Source: Myxocyprinus asiaticus (lineage: Eukaryota > Chordata > Actinopteri > Cypriniformes > Catostomidae). From it: 64,000 nt of DNA. The stretch spans positions 46,510,594 to 46,574,593 of the forward strand of contig NC_059358.1 of the NCBI RefSeq assembly GCF_019703515.2, in the 5' to 3' direction. A program made the position numbers and the translations under genes. Shown piece after piece: positions 44,911-56,230 of this stretch; position 1 is the first letter of the stretch, and each line of letters starts with the position of its first letter. The notes beneath the pieces were generated by a model. The model searched no databases. It was given only the letters and a program-made list of their open reading frames with translations, and was not told where the DNA came from.

Positions 44911-46355
44911 CATAATTTTCTCTTGCCTGCAGAGATCTCCATTGGTGATCATGTAAGAGGTGTAACAGCATTAGTGGATTCTGGGGCTGCTGTTAGTCTC
45001 ATTAATCAGGGGATTGTACAAGAACTCAACATACCCACCATTGAATGCTTTCCTAAGCTTAACATCACCACTGTGGATAATGCACCAATTGGTACTGGCA
45101 TAACCCAACAGACTGTTCCTATAACCATCAAGATTGGGCTTTTTCATGTTGAAAATATTTCACTATATGTCATCAACTCACCCAATCACGCTCTTATCCT
45201 GGGTCATCCCTGGCTGGCCATCCATAATCCATCGATATCCTGGAACCAAGGTGAGCTCACACATTGGTCAAGTTTCTGTCATGAACATTGTCTTCATGTT
45301 GCTGTTTCCAGGCCTTGCTTTATCACCAGTGTAGAGAGCCCTAAATCACAGAAGGAGACCATGATTCCCAAGGAGTATGCAGAGTTCAGTGAAGTGTTTA
45401 GCAAGATTAAAGCTACACAACTTCCTCCTCATTGTCCATGGGATTGTGCCATTGAACTTCTGTCTAATACAGCTCCACAGAGAAGCAAGGCCTATGCATT
45501 TTCACGCCCCGAGATCCTCGTCATGGTGAGTTACATTGAGGAAGCCCTTGCCTCCGGTTACAGCAATCCCTCCACCTCCCCAGCTGCTGCAGGATTCTTT
45601 TTGGTGGAGAAGAAGGATGGAGGTCTTCGTCCCTGTATCGACTATCGAGGCCTGAACTCTGTCACCATAAAATATCGTTACCCATTGCCACTTATCCCCT
45701 CCACCCTTGAACAACTCCATGAAGCCAAGATCTAAACCAAACTGGATCTAAGGAGTGCTTATAACCTCATCAGGATCCGAGAAGGGGATGAGTGGAAGAC
45801 TGCATTCATCACCACCAGGGGTACTATGAATACTTGGTCATGCCGTATGGACTTGCCAACATCCCCTCGATTTTTCAGTCTTTCATCAATGAGATTTTCA
45901 GAGACTTACTGAATCATTGTGTGGTGGCTTACATTGACGACATCCTCATTTACTCACAAAACAACATATCCAGCAGGTCAAGACAGTCTTGTCACGTCTC
46001 CAGGAACATCAGCTATTCGTTAAGGCAGAGAAATGTGACTTCCATACCTCTCATACCACCTTCCTGGGTTACAACATCAGCCATCAAGGTGTAGAGATGG
46101 ATGTCTCAAAGGTAACAGCTGTCACCGAATGGCCTCGACCTACTAAACTCAAGGAAATACAGCAGTTCCTGGGCTTTGCCAACTTCTATTGCCGTTTCAT
46201 TAGGAACTACAATACCATTGCAGCACCACTCACGTCATTGCTCAAGGGAAAGCCAAGCAAGTTGCCATGGAACGATGCTGCATACCAAGCCTTCATCTCC
46301 CTCAAGTCAAGCTTCACAACTGCTCCAATACTGTAACATCCTGATCCCAATCTTC
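44911..46355 (+). pseudogene. Gypsy element 3 protease and reverse transcriptase
   Basis: 44923-45735 (270 codons) carries the protease active site [13 protein letters not shown] near residue 20 and ILGHPWL, then the RT start [22 protein letters not shown] at 45733 falls just before motif A ([14 protein letters not shown]). Motif B is in another frame ([20 protein letters not shown]), followed by motif [13 protein letters not shown] (YIDD intact). 45989-46336 has [31 protein letters not shown] and [19 protein letters not shown], the thumb and connection. A solo LTR interrupts it at 46356. Confidence 0.86.
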
Positions 46356-48164
46356 TGTAGGGCTTTACTGGTTGTTTAGATCAGTGTTACTATCAGAAAT
46401 AATAATTATTTCTGTAGTTATTAATCAATATTTAAATTAATTAATTGGATCTAACTCATTAAAACCTCACATGGGACTCCAGTAAATGTAGTGTGCTACG
46501 TTTAGGAGCAAGTTTGGTTATTAGCAATAATTAATAATTATCAAAGATAATTATTAATTATTAAAATCAATAGAACATTGATGAGAATCAATGTTAGCTT
46601 TTTTTTAATCCTTTAAAATTAACACTTATCAATTGTTAACATCGATGAAACATTAAAATTAACACTAGCTTATTGATCATTCTAATTCAATCAAAGATAA
46701 TTATCAATTATCAAAAATCAATAGAATATTAATAAGGATTAACATTGACGGGGCACCACCCTGAAATCAGGGACTAATAACCGAATATTAAAACAGTCTC
46801 AATATTAGATTGTTTTCTTAGGAAAATCGACATCCGAAGAATATCGATTTTCAAATAAAAAAACAATGAATGAAGGTTTGAATCCGAGCACTGACATCCC
46901 GTCAGCACGACACAGGCGTATGCAAAACAAACCAAAACACTTCTCTTTGTAATATAAACAAAGTTTATTTATGCAGTAATATCAATTAATAATTAATACA
47001 ATGCAGTCAATAAACTTCCGACTTACAACTACAAACTAAACAGTGATATGATTAGATATGGAAATAAAAATAATCCTATAACACATAAGGTGTGTGTGTG
47101 ACAGTGTGTGTGTGTGTGTCAGTGTGGTTAGTGAGAGAGAGAGAGATGATTAAGTGACAGCCCGAAAGCTGATTTCGCGATAGCTGGAGATAAAGCAGCC
47201 GTGTTCATCACTCAGAGACGCGGTTTTACGAGCGGGGCTCGTAAAAGTCCCTTGTTATTTGACTCTTTAATGGATGAACTCAGTTGCTGTCTCACCCGCG
47301 ATGGCGAAAATGCACAACAGTCCAATTTGGTTGGACCACAATACAGCAAAACAAATTCATGATAATTAATACCCTGAGTATTAATAATGAGCGGACATGC
47401 GGTCCGTAAACTGTACAAGCAAAAACCTTGAAACACAAGAATAACACACTATAATATTCTATCTCTGCCCAGACGTAACCTCTTACTTGAATCGCATGAG
47501 GACACAGGTAGAATGTGTTTTCCTCCGTCCTTTAACCTTGACCCGGTTCCTTGAGGCTCGTGTGATGATGAGAGCCGTTTCCTCGCGCTGTCGGCGGCCG
47601 GTACGGCTGTTGGTTCTCGGCGGGCTGGCGGAGAACTCAGAAATGTCGACTTGATTGAAGATGGAAGAGAAATCTTTAATCTCTTCACTTCTGTAGGCCA
47701 ACGGATGAAGATGCGAATTGCTCGGCGGTCTCCTTCGGATCCGTTAGAGTGTTCGGTTGAACACAGAGTAATCTCAACTCGTCCAGCGAGATGGAGATTG
47801 TATGGCTACAGTTTCAAGTCGGACATTACTTCCTTAAGCCACGAGGTTGCACCGGAGAGCAGCAAAAAGCTACGTCCGTATTCGGTGAACGAAGTCGCAG
47901 GAAGCAACTTTGGAAGCATTATCAGAATTATTTGAAGTCCTGATGATGTCATGTTTGAGGGACGTTCTGTTGTGTGCCTCATCCAATAGGACTTGAGAGC
48001 TCGATCCTTTAGAGGGCAAGGCTTCATGGATCTGTAGTCTGTTTTGGACTCCCTTTGTTTGATTTTTATCAGTAAGATTTACGACTTAGAAGGAGGGGGC
48101 TTGAGGAATGTTTTTGACTGTTAGGCCTGCCTTTGTCTTCTATCTGAATACATGAGGCCCAACA
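46356..48164. mobile_element. Solo LTR, 1809 bp, with CTTC target duplication
   Basis: Starts TGTAGGGCTTTACTGG and ends GAGGCCCAACA, with CTTC directly before (46352-46355) and after (48165-48168). Removing it joins the Gypsy frame correctly (cctgatcccaatcttc + ccttcgtcg). It contains AATTAATTAT-rich palindromic stretches, TG and GA short repeats (about 47090-47150) and a GC-richer right half (47500-47950). The frame 47651-47935 has no recognised domain. The great length suggests an ERV- or Gypsy-type LTR, but I cannot name the family. Confidence 0.8.
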
Positions 48165-49227
48165 CTTCCCTTCGTCGTCGAGGTAGACGCTTCAGATTGT
48201 GGGATTGGAGCAGTCCTGTCACAACATCACGGAACACCAGGCAAGCATTACACTTGTGTCTTCTTCTCCAGAAAGTTGAACTCAGCTGAACGTAACTATG
48301 ATGTGGGGAATAAGGAGTTACTTGCCATGAAAGTGGCACTTGAGGAATGGCGTCACTGGTTAGAAGGGGCAGTCCACCCATTCCAATTTATCACGACCAC
48401 AAGAATCTTGAATATATCAAGGCAGCCAAGAGATTGAATCCATGCCAAGCCCAATGGTCATTGTTTTTCACCAGGTTCAATTTCATAGTCACTTACCGCC
48501 CTGGCAGCAAGAACATCAAGGCAGATGCTCTTTCACGCAGACACGATCCACCTCACCTCCAACCTCACCCTGGGTCCATCCTGCCACCATCTGTCATCAT
48601 AGCACCGATTAGCTGGGACTTAATGGAAGAAACAACGAGCACAACAGCATGAACCATCACCACCTAACTGCCCCCCAACCAAGCACTACATACAAGCTCT
48701 ACGTCAGAGGATGATCCAATGGGTCCACACTTCCTTGAGCACAGGACACCCTGGCATCCAAAGAACAATCACTCTGGTACGTAATTCCTTCTGGTGGCCA
48801 TCTGTGATTCATGATGTGACTAATTATGTGAAGTCTTGCCAGGTGTGTGCCCAATCCAAGACCCCCAGAGAACTGCCCACGGGGTTGCTTCAGCCACTGC
48901 CCATACCTCAAAGACCATGGTCTCACCTGTCCATCGACTTCGTCACAGACCTGCCAAACTCCCATGGATACACTACCATTCTGGTAATCATTTACCAAAT
49001 CATGTAGACTTGTCCCTCTCAAGGGTTTACCCACTGCCATGGAAACTGCTAATGCTTTATTCCACCAAGTCTTTAGGGTCTATGGATTACCAGAGGACTT
49101 CGTGTCCGATCGAGGTCCACAGTTCACGTCACGAGTTTGGCAGGCATTCTGCAAACAGTTGGACATTAATGTGAGTCTCACCTCTGGTTATCACCCTCAG
49201 GCCAATGGACAGGTAGAACATCTGAAC
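48165..49227 (+). pseudogene. Gypsy element 3 RNase H and integrase
   Basis: RNase H begins in the frame restored after the solo LTR ([13 protein letters not shown], about 48182) and continues at 48347-48652 with [20 protein letters not shown] and [17 protein letters not shown]. Integrase at 48711-49007 includes [20 protein letters not shown] (zinc-domain H-H), [14 protein letters not shown], and the catalytic-core [15 protein letters not shown] with the first Asp. 49039-49227 carries [11 protein letters not shown] (second Asp) and [14 protein letters not shown] (Glu). Several stops and frameshifts are present, but the three catalytic acidic residues are all retained. A DIRS sequence cuts it at 49228. 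Confidence 0.85.
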
Positions 49228-50187
49228 CTCTTTGATAAAAGGCCAATGAAAATTGGCGAGTGGTATTTGCATGCTACTCCCCCAGACATACAGGTATAAA
49301 AGGATCTGGTATGCAACCACTCATTCAGATTTTCTCTTCGGAGCCGAACAGTCATGCTCACTGAGCTGAATTCCCACGACTGTTCATTCACCTCTGCTGG
49401 ATCTGATGGCGCATTTCAGCGGCTTCTCCCTCCTCTGCACTGGTGCACTGCAGAGAACACCCCTGGGTGCTTCGGCAGAAATAAAAGAGTATATTTCTCT
49501 AAAAGAGCAGAACACATGGAACGTCTTTTTAAAGACACGTCTTTTTAAAGATGCCTTTCATTTGTGTGTTATTCCTGGTTGCGCTCATTATCTCTCGCCT
49601 TCGTAAGAAGGCAAGCCATCCCAGAGGCTCCCCGCCTTGGTCCTTCTACCCACAGGTATGAGGCCAGCACGGCTAGCACTGGGGGCAATTTGGGGACCCT
49701 AATGGGACCGCCTCCGCCGGTTATCCCCCCGTGGACCTCCCATTCCCCAGCACGCTCGTCTGCCCTGATCGGGCTTCCAGATGAGTCCGCCGGCTCATCT
49801 CACAGCGAGTTCGACCTCTTATTCGGAGCCCGCGAAAGTGATGAGCTCTTGAGCACAGCATCGGAGAGCAGGCTCGTCCGGTCGGACGCGGAAGCCTCAG
49901 CTGGGCTCCTCCCTTCAGGTGTGGTCGCCCAGTCACAACGCTGAATTACCCGCTGAAATGACCGGACCTTGTCTCGGCTCCTCAGCATAAAACCTGAATG
50001 AGTGGTTGCATACCAGCTCCTTTTATACCCGTATGTCTGGGGGAGTGGCATGCAAATACCACTCGCCAATTTTCATTGGCCTTTTATCAAAGACCAGAGG
50101 TGTCTCTCCCCTAGTGTCAATACATCGACAGAACATCTCGTTCCCTCCATCAGGGAATGGAGGTTATGCAAGTAACCATGACGTTTT
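49228..50187 (+). mobile_element. DIRS deletion derivative with inverted ends
   Basis: The left terminus (tttgataaaaggccaatg, ggcgagtggtatttgcatgc, 49230-49270) is repeated inverted on the right (gcatgcaaataccactcgcc, attggccttttatcaaag, about 50048-50092), the inverted-terminal arrangement of DIRS elements. Between them is the start of DIRS ORF1 (FVRRQAIPEAPRLGPSTHRY, about 49603-49660, then IGLPDESAGSSHSEFDLL), then a deletion removing RT, RNase H and recombinase. The outermost left end is missing, and the Gypsy integrase end plus part of the 3' LTR are lost at the same place. Confidence 0.82.
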
Positions 50188-50332
50188 GTTTGCCTTGTTG
50201 GACTGTCTTTTTGGTTTATTGGATTATACCGCCTGCATAACTGTTTGCCTGCCGATTTGGATTTTTTGCTTGTGTTCAAATAAACTTCCAGCACATGGAT
50301 CCTAACACTGTCTCCATGGCTAGTTCATTACA
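50188..50332 (+). repeat. Gypsy element 3 3' LTR remnant
   Basis: The last 145 bp of the LTR, with caaataaacttccagcac (poly(A) signal, about 50277) and the TTCATTACA terminus. Confidence 0.7.
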
Positions 50333-50880
50333 TTACCCTCATGATATAATATTGGGAGGAGACTTTAATCTTTTGATGGACTCATTCCTTGATCATAGTG
50401 AAGCAAAAGTGTGTAAACCCCCTAGAGCAACAGTGATGCTTCAAAGAATGTGTAAAAAATCTTGGTCTTACAGATATTTGGATACTTTTGAACCCATCTG
50501 GTAGAGACGATACATTTTTTTCATCAGTCCATAAGATTTATTCTAGAATAGATTTTTTTTTATATCTAAGTCCCTCATTTCATCTGTTGTGGATTGTTCA
50601 ATTGGAAACATTTAAGTCTCAGATCACGCCCTGGTGAGTTTAGAGGTTTTGCCACATACAGAGAAAAAAAAATCATATAGTTGGTGCTTTAATGTATCCC
50701 TAATGTATCTATAATGTATTGGGGATAGTCAATTAAAAAGTTGGATCTTAGCCGGAGTTATGGTTGGCAGACAAATTATTCTTAGGGGATGGAAGACGGC
50801 TGGGGCACCCTCGTTTCAGGAGTGGTGTGGGGAGATGGGTGGGGTGGCAGCATTTGAGGAGGTGATTTTTAGAAGAGTGG
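50333..50880 (+). pseudogene. L1-B/C ORF2 second half, RT deleted
   Basis: Resumes the endonuclease (HDIILGGDFNLLMDS-like, about 50340-50385, then EAKVCKPPRAT). It continues to about 50700, where endonuclease-end sequence (ggtgctttaatgtatccc) jumps to the ORF2 C-terminal region (gttggcagacaaattattct, ggatggaag). The whole reverse transcriptase is missing. This copy cannot have moved itself after the deletion. Confidence 0.75.
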
Positions 50881-51302
50881 TGTGGCATGATGAACGAGTC
50901 ACAGACAATTATTCTTAAGTGTACAGTCCCACAAAGGGGGTGTTTTGTTGTGACAATAGATGGAAAAGGAACTTAATGGTGCGTGGTGTCTTCGGTGCAA
51001 GGGTGTGGTGAGCGTGTTGGGGTGTCTGTGATCGTGAGTACTGTGTTTATTGTAGCTTCCGTGGGATGCGTGCGGTGATCGGCGCTCACTCATTGCTGGA
51101 GTCTGGAATTGAGAGAGAGAGAGAAGAGGATTAGTGACATGCCTCGGAGTTAATGTTCACCGTCTTCCTCTTCCTCCAGCATTAAAATCCCCTCCAGCTG
51201 ATTGTTCACAGGTGACGCCGATCAGCATCTGCATTCCACGGTTGATTGGTGAATGAGCTCCAATTCCAGGGTGACGCTGAAACGCATGGGATACTCGCCA
51301 CA
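50881..51302 (-). mobile_element. Solo LTR, 422 bp, nested in L1-B/C
   Basis: Termini TGTGGCATGATG and CTCGCCACA give TG...CA and the short inverted pair TGTGGC/GCCACA. On the minus strand it has an acaataaacacag poly(A)-like signal (about 51045). Flanks AGTGG and GCTGG agree in 3 of 5 bases, a possibly decayed duplication of the L1 word ggctgg. The L1 C-terminal sequence is interrupted exactly here when compared with copies A and D. Confidence 0.65.
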
Positions 51303-51305
51303 GCT

Positions 51306-51468
51306 GGGAAAATGGGATTTGTTTTATAGGAAGTGGGGTGGATATTTGGCTTTTTCGGAGGGTTCTCGGGGAGGCAGAGTGGAAAGGGAAAATGGGATTT
51401 GTTTTATAGGAAGTGGGGTGGATATTTGGCTTTTTCGGAGGGTTCTCGGGGAGGCAGAGTGGAAAGGG
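51306..51468 (+). repeat. Perfect 80-bp tandem duplication in L1-B/C
   Basis: The stretch beginning aatgggatttgttttatagg at 51311 is repeated exactly from 51391, including ggcagagtggaaaggga at each end. It encodes part of the ORF2 C-terminus. Copies A and D have a single unit. Confidence 0.93.
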
Positions 51469-51694
51469 ATTTTTAGTTTGATGTGTATGTGCATTCTTGT
51501 TTTTTGAAAGTATATATTTTATGTTTTTTATTTTTATGTTCTAATTGTAAGCGACCACTGTAGTGCGTGTTTGTGTCGGGTGGGGGGATGTTCGGGGGGA
51601 GGGATGTAATGTATATAATTGATTCTGTATTTTATGTTGTGTTTGTCTGTCTTGTGGATGGAATCAATAAAAACTGTTAATAACAACAAAAAAA

Positions 51695-51731
51695 GAAAAA
51701 ACACAAAACACTAAAGACAATGCAAAACTAG
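51695..51731 (-). repeat. Left LTR of outer element, piece 2
   Basis: Corresponds to the LTR bases between the two L1 insertion sites. Its end, agacaatgcaaaactag (51715-51731), is repeated at 56231-56247 as the target duplication of L1 copy D. Confidence 0.85.
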
Positions 51732-51871
51732 GATGAGTCCACGGACGCCATGTGAGAAGCAGACGTGTGAGACACGAGCTCTGCGAACTTTGCTAGTTTT
51801 TAAATTATTTTCATGTTATAATCCGGTGAGATTTGATACACCCATTTACATACTTGCTCTTTGAGGTAAAC

Positions 51872-52565
51872 ATGGCAAAGAATTAAAAATCCTCAGACTC
51901 TGGAGACATTAAAAGACACTTACGTGTTCAAGCTGAGGCCTCTGATGGGCCTGCGGACCGGGGACTCGATTTGGATGGCACGTCGGTAGATGAAATTCAG
52001 CATCAACTGTCCAACATCTCGGTAATGCTGACAAAGGTTGTTGCTGACTTGGAGGATCTCGCTGTAATACATCGATCGATTACGGCGACAGAAACAAAAT
52101 TTTCAGAGAGTGACAGAAGTTGAAAGACGTATCTATTATCTTGAGTCATCGGAAAGGGAATTATCCGCTAATCCGCCCGTGTCCAAAACCGAAAATATGA
52201 ACCGAAGGAATAACATATGAATTGTTGAAATTCCTGAGCATGAAGAGGGCAGAGATATGGTGAAATTCCTGGACGAGCTCTTCCCGAGTCTGCTCGACAT
52301 AACAGGTCATAAACTGGAAATCGAGCGAGCTCGCAGAGTCGCGGCTTGCAGAACTGCTGAGGGAGACAGGCCCCAATCGATTCTGGCCAAATTTCTGAAA
52401 TCATCCGATAAAGATCTCGTGTTGCGCCAGGCGAGGAGCAAAAGAAAGCTTTCTTGGAGGAATCACAACATTTTCTTGTTCCCGGACTTTGCGAATTCGA
52501 CGAGAGAAATGCGATCGGTTCAAGGAATGTAAGAAACTCTTACACCAACAGAAGATCACTTTTGC
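51872..52565 (+). pseudogene. L1-D ORF1
   Basis: ATG at 51872, followed by the shared TAA after four codons. A coiled-coil stretch follows, and 52257-52532 has VKFLDELFPSLLDITGHKLE, IERARRVAACR, LAKFLKSSDKDLVLRQAR and NHNIFLFPDFANSTREM. It is truncated near 52560 where it joins ORF2. The role would be RNA binding and chaperoning. Confidence 0.75.
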
Positions 52566-55500
52566 ACTAATATTTATGCACCTAACATTGATGATCAGGG
52601 CTTTTTTATAGATCTTGAAGGGATGCGGCAAGCCGCTGGCACCCCTCATGATATAATATTGGGAGGAGACTTTAATCTTTTGATGGACTCAGTTCTTGAT
52701 CATAGTGAAGCAAAAGTGTGTAAGCTCCCTAGAGCAACAGTGACGCTTCACAGGATGTGTAAAAATCTTGGTCTTGCAGATATTTGGAGACTTTTGATCC
52801 CATCTGGTAGAGACTATAATTCTTTTTTCATCAGTCCATAAGATTTATTCTAGAATAGATTTTATTTAATTTTTTTTATATCTAAGTCCCTCATTTCATC
52901 TGTTGTGGATCGTTCAATTGGAAACATTTAAGTCTCAGATCACGTCCTGGTGAGTTTGGAGATGTTGCCACATACGGAGAAAAATAAATCATATAGTTGG
53001 TGCTTTAATGTATCCCTTTTGCAAAATTCTGATTTCCAACAAATGTTAAAGACCAAAATCAATGTTTATATGGAGACCAACTGGTCCTCAGTATCTTCTG
53101 TGGGCGTGGCTTGGGAGGCACTTAAGGCGATTCTTAGGGGTCGGATCATACAGTATGCCTCATTCACCAAAAAATCCAAAGCACGAGAACTTATAGAGTT
53201 GGAAGGGAATATTAAAAGTGCAGAGGCAGAGCTGAAGTGCAGAATGTCATCTGATGGCCTCAGAGAATTGACTTGATTGAAATACAGATATAATGCTATT
53301 TTGTCACGGAAAGTGGAGTTTTGGTTATTCAGGGCAAGACAGTCGGGGGACAAGGCAGGGAAGCTTTTGGCTAGATATATAAAGCAGAGAGAGTCTTTTT
53401 CTACCATTCCCTCAGTGAAATCTGCTGGTGGTGAAATTTTTACCTCGGCCACTGATATTAATAATGCTTTTAAAGAGTTCTATCTTGGTGTTTATAGTTC
53501 TATGTCATCGTCTACTGATGAAGATATTAGAAACTTTGTGGAACCATTAGAACTTCCTAAACTGATGACTGAGTAAAAACATTATCTTGATTCTGAGATA
53601 ACCTTGGAGGAACTTGATGAGGTAATTAAGGCCTTACCTACAGGCAAAGCTCCGGGGCCAGATGGTTTTGCTGCTGAATTTTTTAGACCTTATGCTACAG
53701 AACTGGATCCACATTTGTTAGAAGTTTATATGGAATCATTAAAGAATGGAAAGCTTCCTCCAACTATGACACAAGTCCAGATCAGTCTGATTCTTAAAAA
53801 AGACAAAGATCCAAGTATGTGTAAAAGTTACCGTCCAATTTCCCTGATCCAGCTAGATTTGAGAAAATTTTGGCTAATCATGTAAGTAAGGTTATGACAT
53901 CTCTTATACATATAGATCAGGTGGGGTTTATCCGGAGCCGCAGCTCTTCTGATAACATTAGGCGTTTCATTAATATCATGTGGTCAGTAGCGAATGATCA
54001 GTCTCCGGAACGCTGCCATTTCATTTGACGCTGAAAAGGCATTTGATATGGTAGAATGGGATTATTTTTTTAAGATTTTAGAAATGTATGGGTTCGGGAG
54101 TACATTCATTGGTTGGATTAAGTTACTTTATAGACACCCTGTAGCAGCGGTACAAACAAACTGATCAATTTCAGATTATTTTACTCTGGATAGGGGCACT
54201 CGTCAGGGTTGCCCTCGTTCCCCATTATTGTTCTGTCTTGTCCTGGAACCATTAGCAGCCGCGATAAGAAAGGAGGATGATTTTCCAGGGGTGGTGGCAG
54301 GAGGTGTGGCGCATAAGCTTCTGCTTTACGCAGATGATATTTTATTATTCGTCTACGACCCCACTAGATCTATGCCTTGCCTCCACAGAATTATTAATTC
54401 CTTTTCCAAGTTCTCTGGATACAAAGTTAACTTGTCTAAATCCGAAGCTTTAGCTCTGACTGCGTACTGCCCAGTAACTGCCTTTCAGCCGGGTGCCTTT
54501 CAGTGGCCCAAACAGGGCATTAAGTATTTGGGTATTTTATTCCCAGCAAATTTTTCTGATTTAGTTAGAGTTAATTTTGACCCTTTAATTAAAAAGTTTT
54601 CGAGCGATGTGGACAGATGGGCTTCATTACATTTATCGATGATTGGGAAGATTAATGTTATTAAAAATTAACTGTATTCCAAAATTCAACTACCTGTTAC
54701 AGTCACTCCCTATAGATGTCCCCCTCTCTTATTTTAAGCAATTTGATAGAATTGTGAAGTCCTTCATTTGGAATGGTAAATGTCCCAGTCTACATTCCAA
54801 CAAATTACATAGGCCGATTGACAAAGGTGGGTTAGGCTTGCCTAAGAGTTTGTTTTATTATTATGTGTTCAGTCTCAGGCATTTGGCTCATTGGTCGCTT
54901 CCACCTGAGAGAGCCCCTCCCTGGTTTTCTATTGAACAGGAAGTCCTTGCCCCTATTTCACCATTGCAAAGTCTTTCTATTAAACTAACCGGAGAAGTTA
55001 AGTCACACCCCGTTATTTCACATTTGCACATGATTTGGACAAGAATGGCCAGAGTATTTAATTCGGACATTTGTTTAAATGTTGCCTCAAGCATATGGCT
55101 GAACCCAAAATTATATATCAATAAGTCCCCTTTCTGTTGGTCAGAGTGGATTGTGAGAGGGGTTGTTACACTCGGCGACCTGTATGAGAGTGGAGTGTTG
55201 AGATCTTTTGAGAATTTGGGTCATCATTTTGGGATTCCCAGATCTCAGTTTTATAGGTAATTACAGCTGTGCCACATGCTCTGTACTATTTTTGGGAGTA
55301 GTGCACACACCCCTAAAGCGGCAGATGCTCTGGGAGAGGTGATTGCTGCTTTTGGAAAAGGTCATGAGGCATCAGTGTATTACTCCCTGCTGGTTAGGAA
55401 TCTGGGGGATGGAGCTTTAGCTTCTATCAAGAGATTATGGGAAAAAGATTTGAATTTGGTATTGGAGGAAGAAGTGTGGCTAGGATTCTAAAAAATGTCA

Positions 55501-55990
55501 AGTCTGCATCTAGAGATGCAAGGGTTCGCCTTATGCAATTTAAGATTTTACATAGATTTTACTGGACCCCCTCTAGATTATATAGGCTTGGTCTTAAAGA
55601 CACACCCAACTGCTGGCGTTGTCAGTCAGAAATTGGAGACACAACTCATGCCTTTTGGGGGTGTGTTAAGATTCAAGATTTTTGGATGAAGGTGCAGAGC
55701 TATTTGTTTGACGTTTTGGGCAATCAAGTTTTGCTTTGCCCCAGACTTTGTATTTTGGGTGACAAAGCGGTCATATATTTGGGGGACAAATTTATAAAAA
55801 TTGGGTTTTAACAAGCATTATGATTGGCAGACAAGTAATTTTAAGGGGTTGGAAGTATGACGGAGCGCCATCATTTCCAGAGTGGTGTACAGAGATTGGG
55901 AGGGTGGCAGCGTTTGAAGAAGGGGTATCTAGAGGATTGGGTAATTTGGACTCGTTTATGGGAAAGTGGGGCAAATATTTGACATTTTTG
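52566..55990 (+). pseudogene. L1-D ORF2: partial endonuclease, RT, CCHC
   Basis: Enters within the endonuclease (IYAPNIDDQGFFIDL, then DIILGGDFNLLMDSVLD, 52623-52841). Frameshifts separate 52950-53576 (linker), 53604-53885 (LPTGKAPGPDGFAAEFF and SYRPISLIQL, early RT), motif A (FDAEKAFDMVEW, about 54025), GTRQGCPRSPLLF (about 54195-54230) and 54228-54671 with LLLYADDILLFV (YADD intact). 54643-55260 is the thumb (PIDKGGLGLPKSLFYYY). 55437-55811 holds a knuckle CWRCQSEIGDTTHAFWGC (C-x2-C-x8-H-x4-C, complete). At least six frame breaks. Confidence 0.87.
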
Positions 55991-56230
55991 GAGGGCTCTC
56001 GGGGAGGGACAGTGGAGAGAGATGTAGAGGTTATGTGTGTGATTTATTTTATTTTATTTGTTTTTGTGTGTCTATAATTATGTGGGACCACTGGGATGTT
56101 CTTATGGGTAGGGTTGGGGGTTGGGGATGGGGGGTAGTAATAGAGGGGGTTAAGTATTGATTCTGTTTGTATATGTTCTTGCTTTTATGTGTTAATATAG
56201 GAATCAATAAAAAAATGTTAATGTAAAAAA

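Larger units (their letters stand above)
43894..50332 (+). mobile_element. Ty3/Gypsy element 3 inserted in L1-B/C
   Basis: Begins TGTAACATCCGAGG and ends TAGTTCATTACA, with tacc on both sides (43890-43893 and 50334-50337). The next base out differs (c/t), so the duplication is 4 bp or a decayed 5 bp. The order is a truncated 5' LTR, gag, protease, RT, RNase H, integrase and a partial 3' LTR, all on the plus strand. Two later insertions lie inside: a solo LTR (46356-48164) and a DIRS derivative (49228-50187). Confidence 0.83.
41745..51694 (+). mobile_element. L1-like LINE copy B/C, split by later insertions
   Basis: The two L1 segments, 41745-43893 and 50333-51694, are halves of one insertion. 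A 15-bp duplication, GAAAAAACACAAAAC, lies at 41730-41744 and 51695-51709. The first half stops in the endonuclease (gcaagccgctggc) and the second resumes at the following codons (ctcatgatataatattgg). The 5' end aligns with the start of copy D, so it is probably near full length at 5'. Most of ORF2, including the reverse transcriptase, is deleted at about 50700. The 3' end aatcaataaaaactgtt is intact. Confidence 0.83.
51732..56230 (+). mobile_element. L1-like LINE copy D, internally deleted
   Basis: Flanked by the 17-bp duplication AGACAATGCAAAACTAG (51715-51731 and 56231-56247). The 5' end (gatgagtccacggacgccat) aligns with copy B/C. The 3' end has aggaatcaataaaaaaatg and an A-rich tail. A deletion at about 52560 joins the ORF1 C-terminus directly to the middle of the endonuclease, removing the inter-ORF spacer and ORF2 start. 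This is the best-delimited L1 in the window, about 4.5 kb. Confidence 0.9.

Noticed and set aside
47651..47935. 94-codon frame in the 1.8-kb LTR
   Set aside because: No recognised domain, and it lies wholly in a solo LTR; most likely chance.
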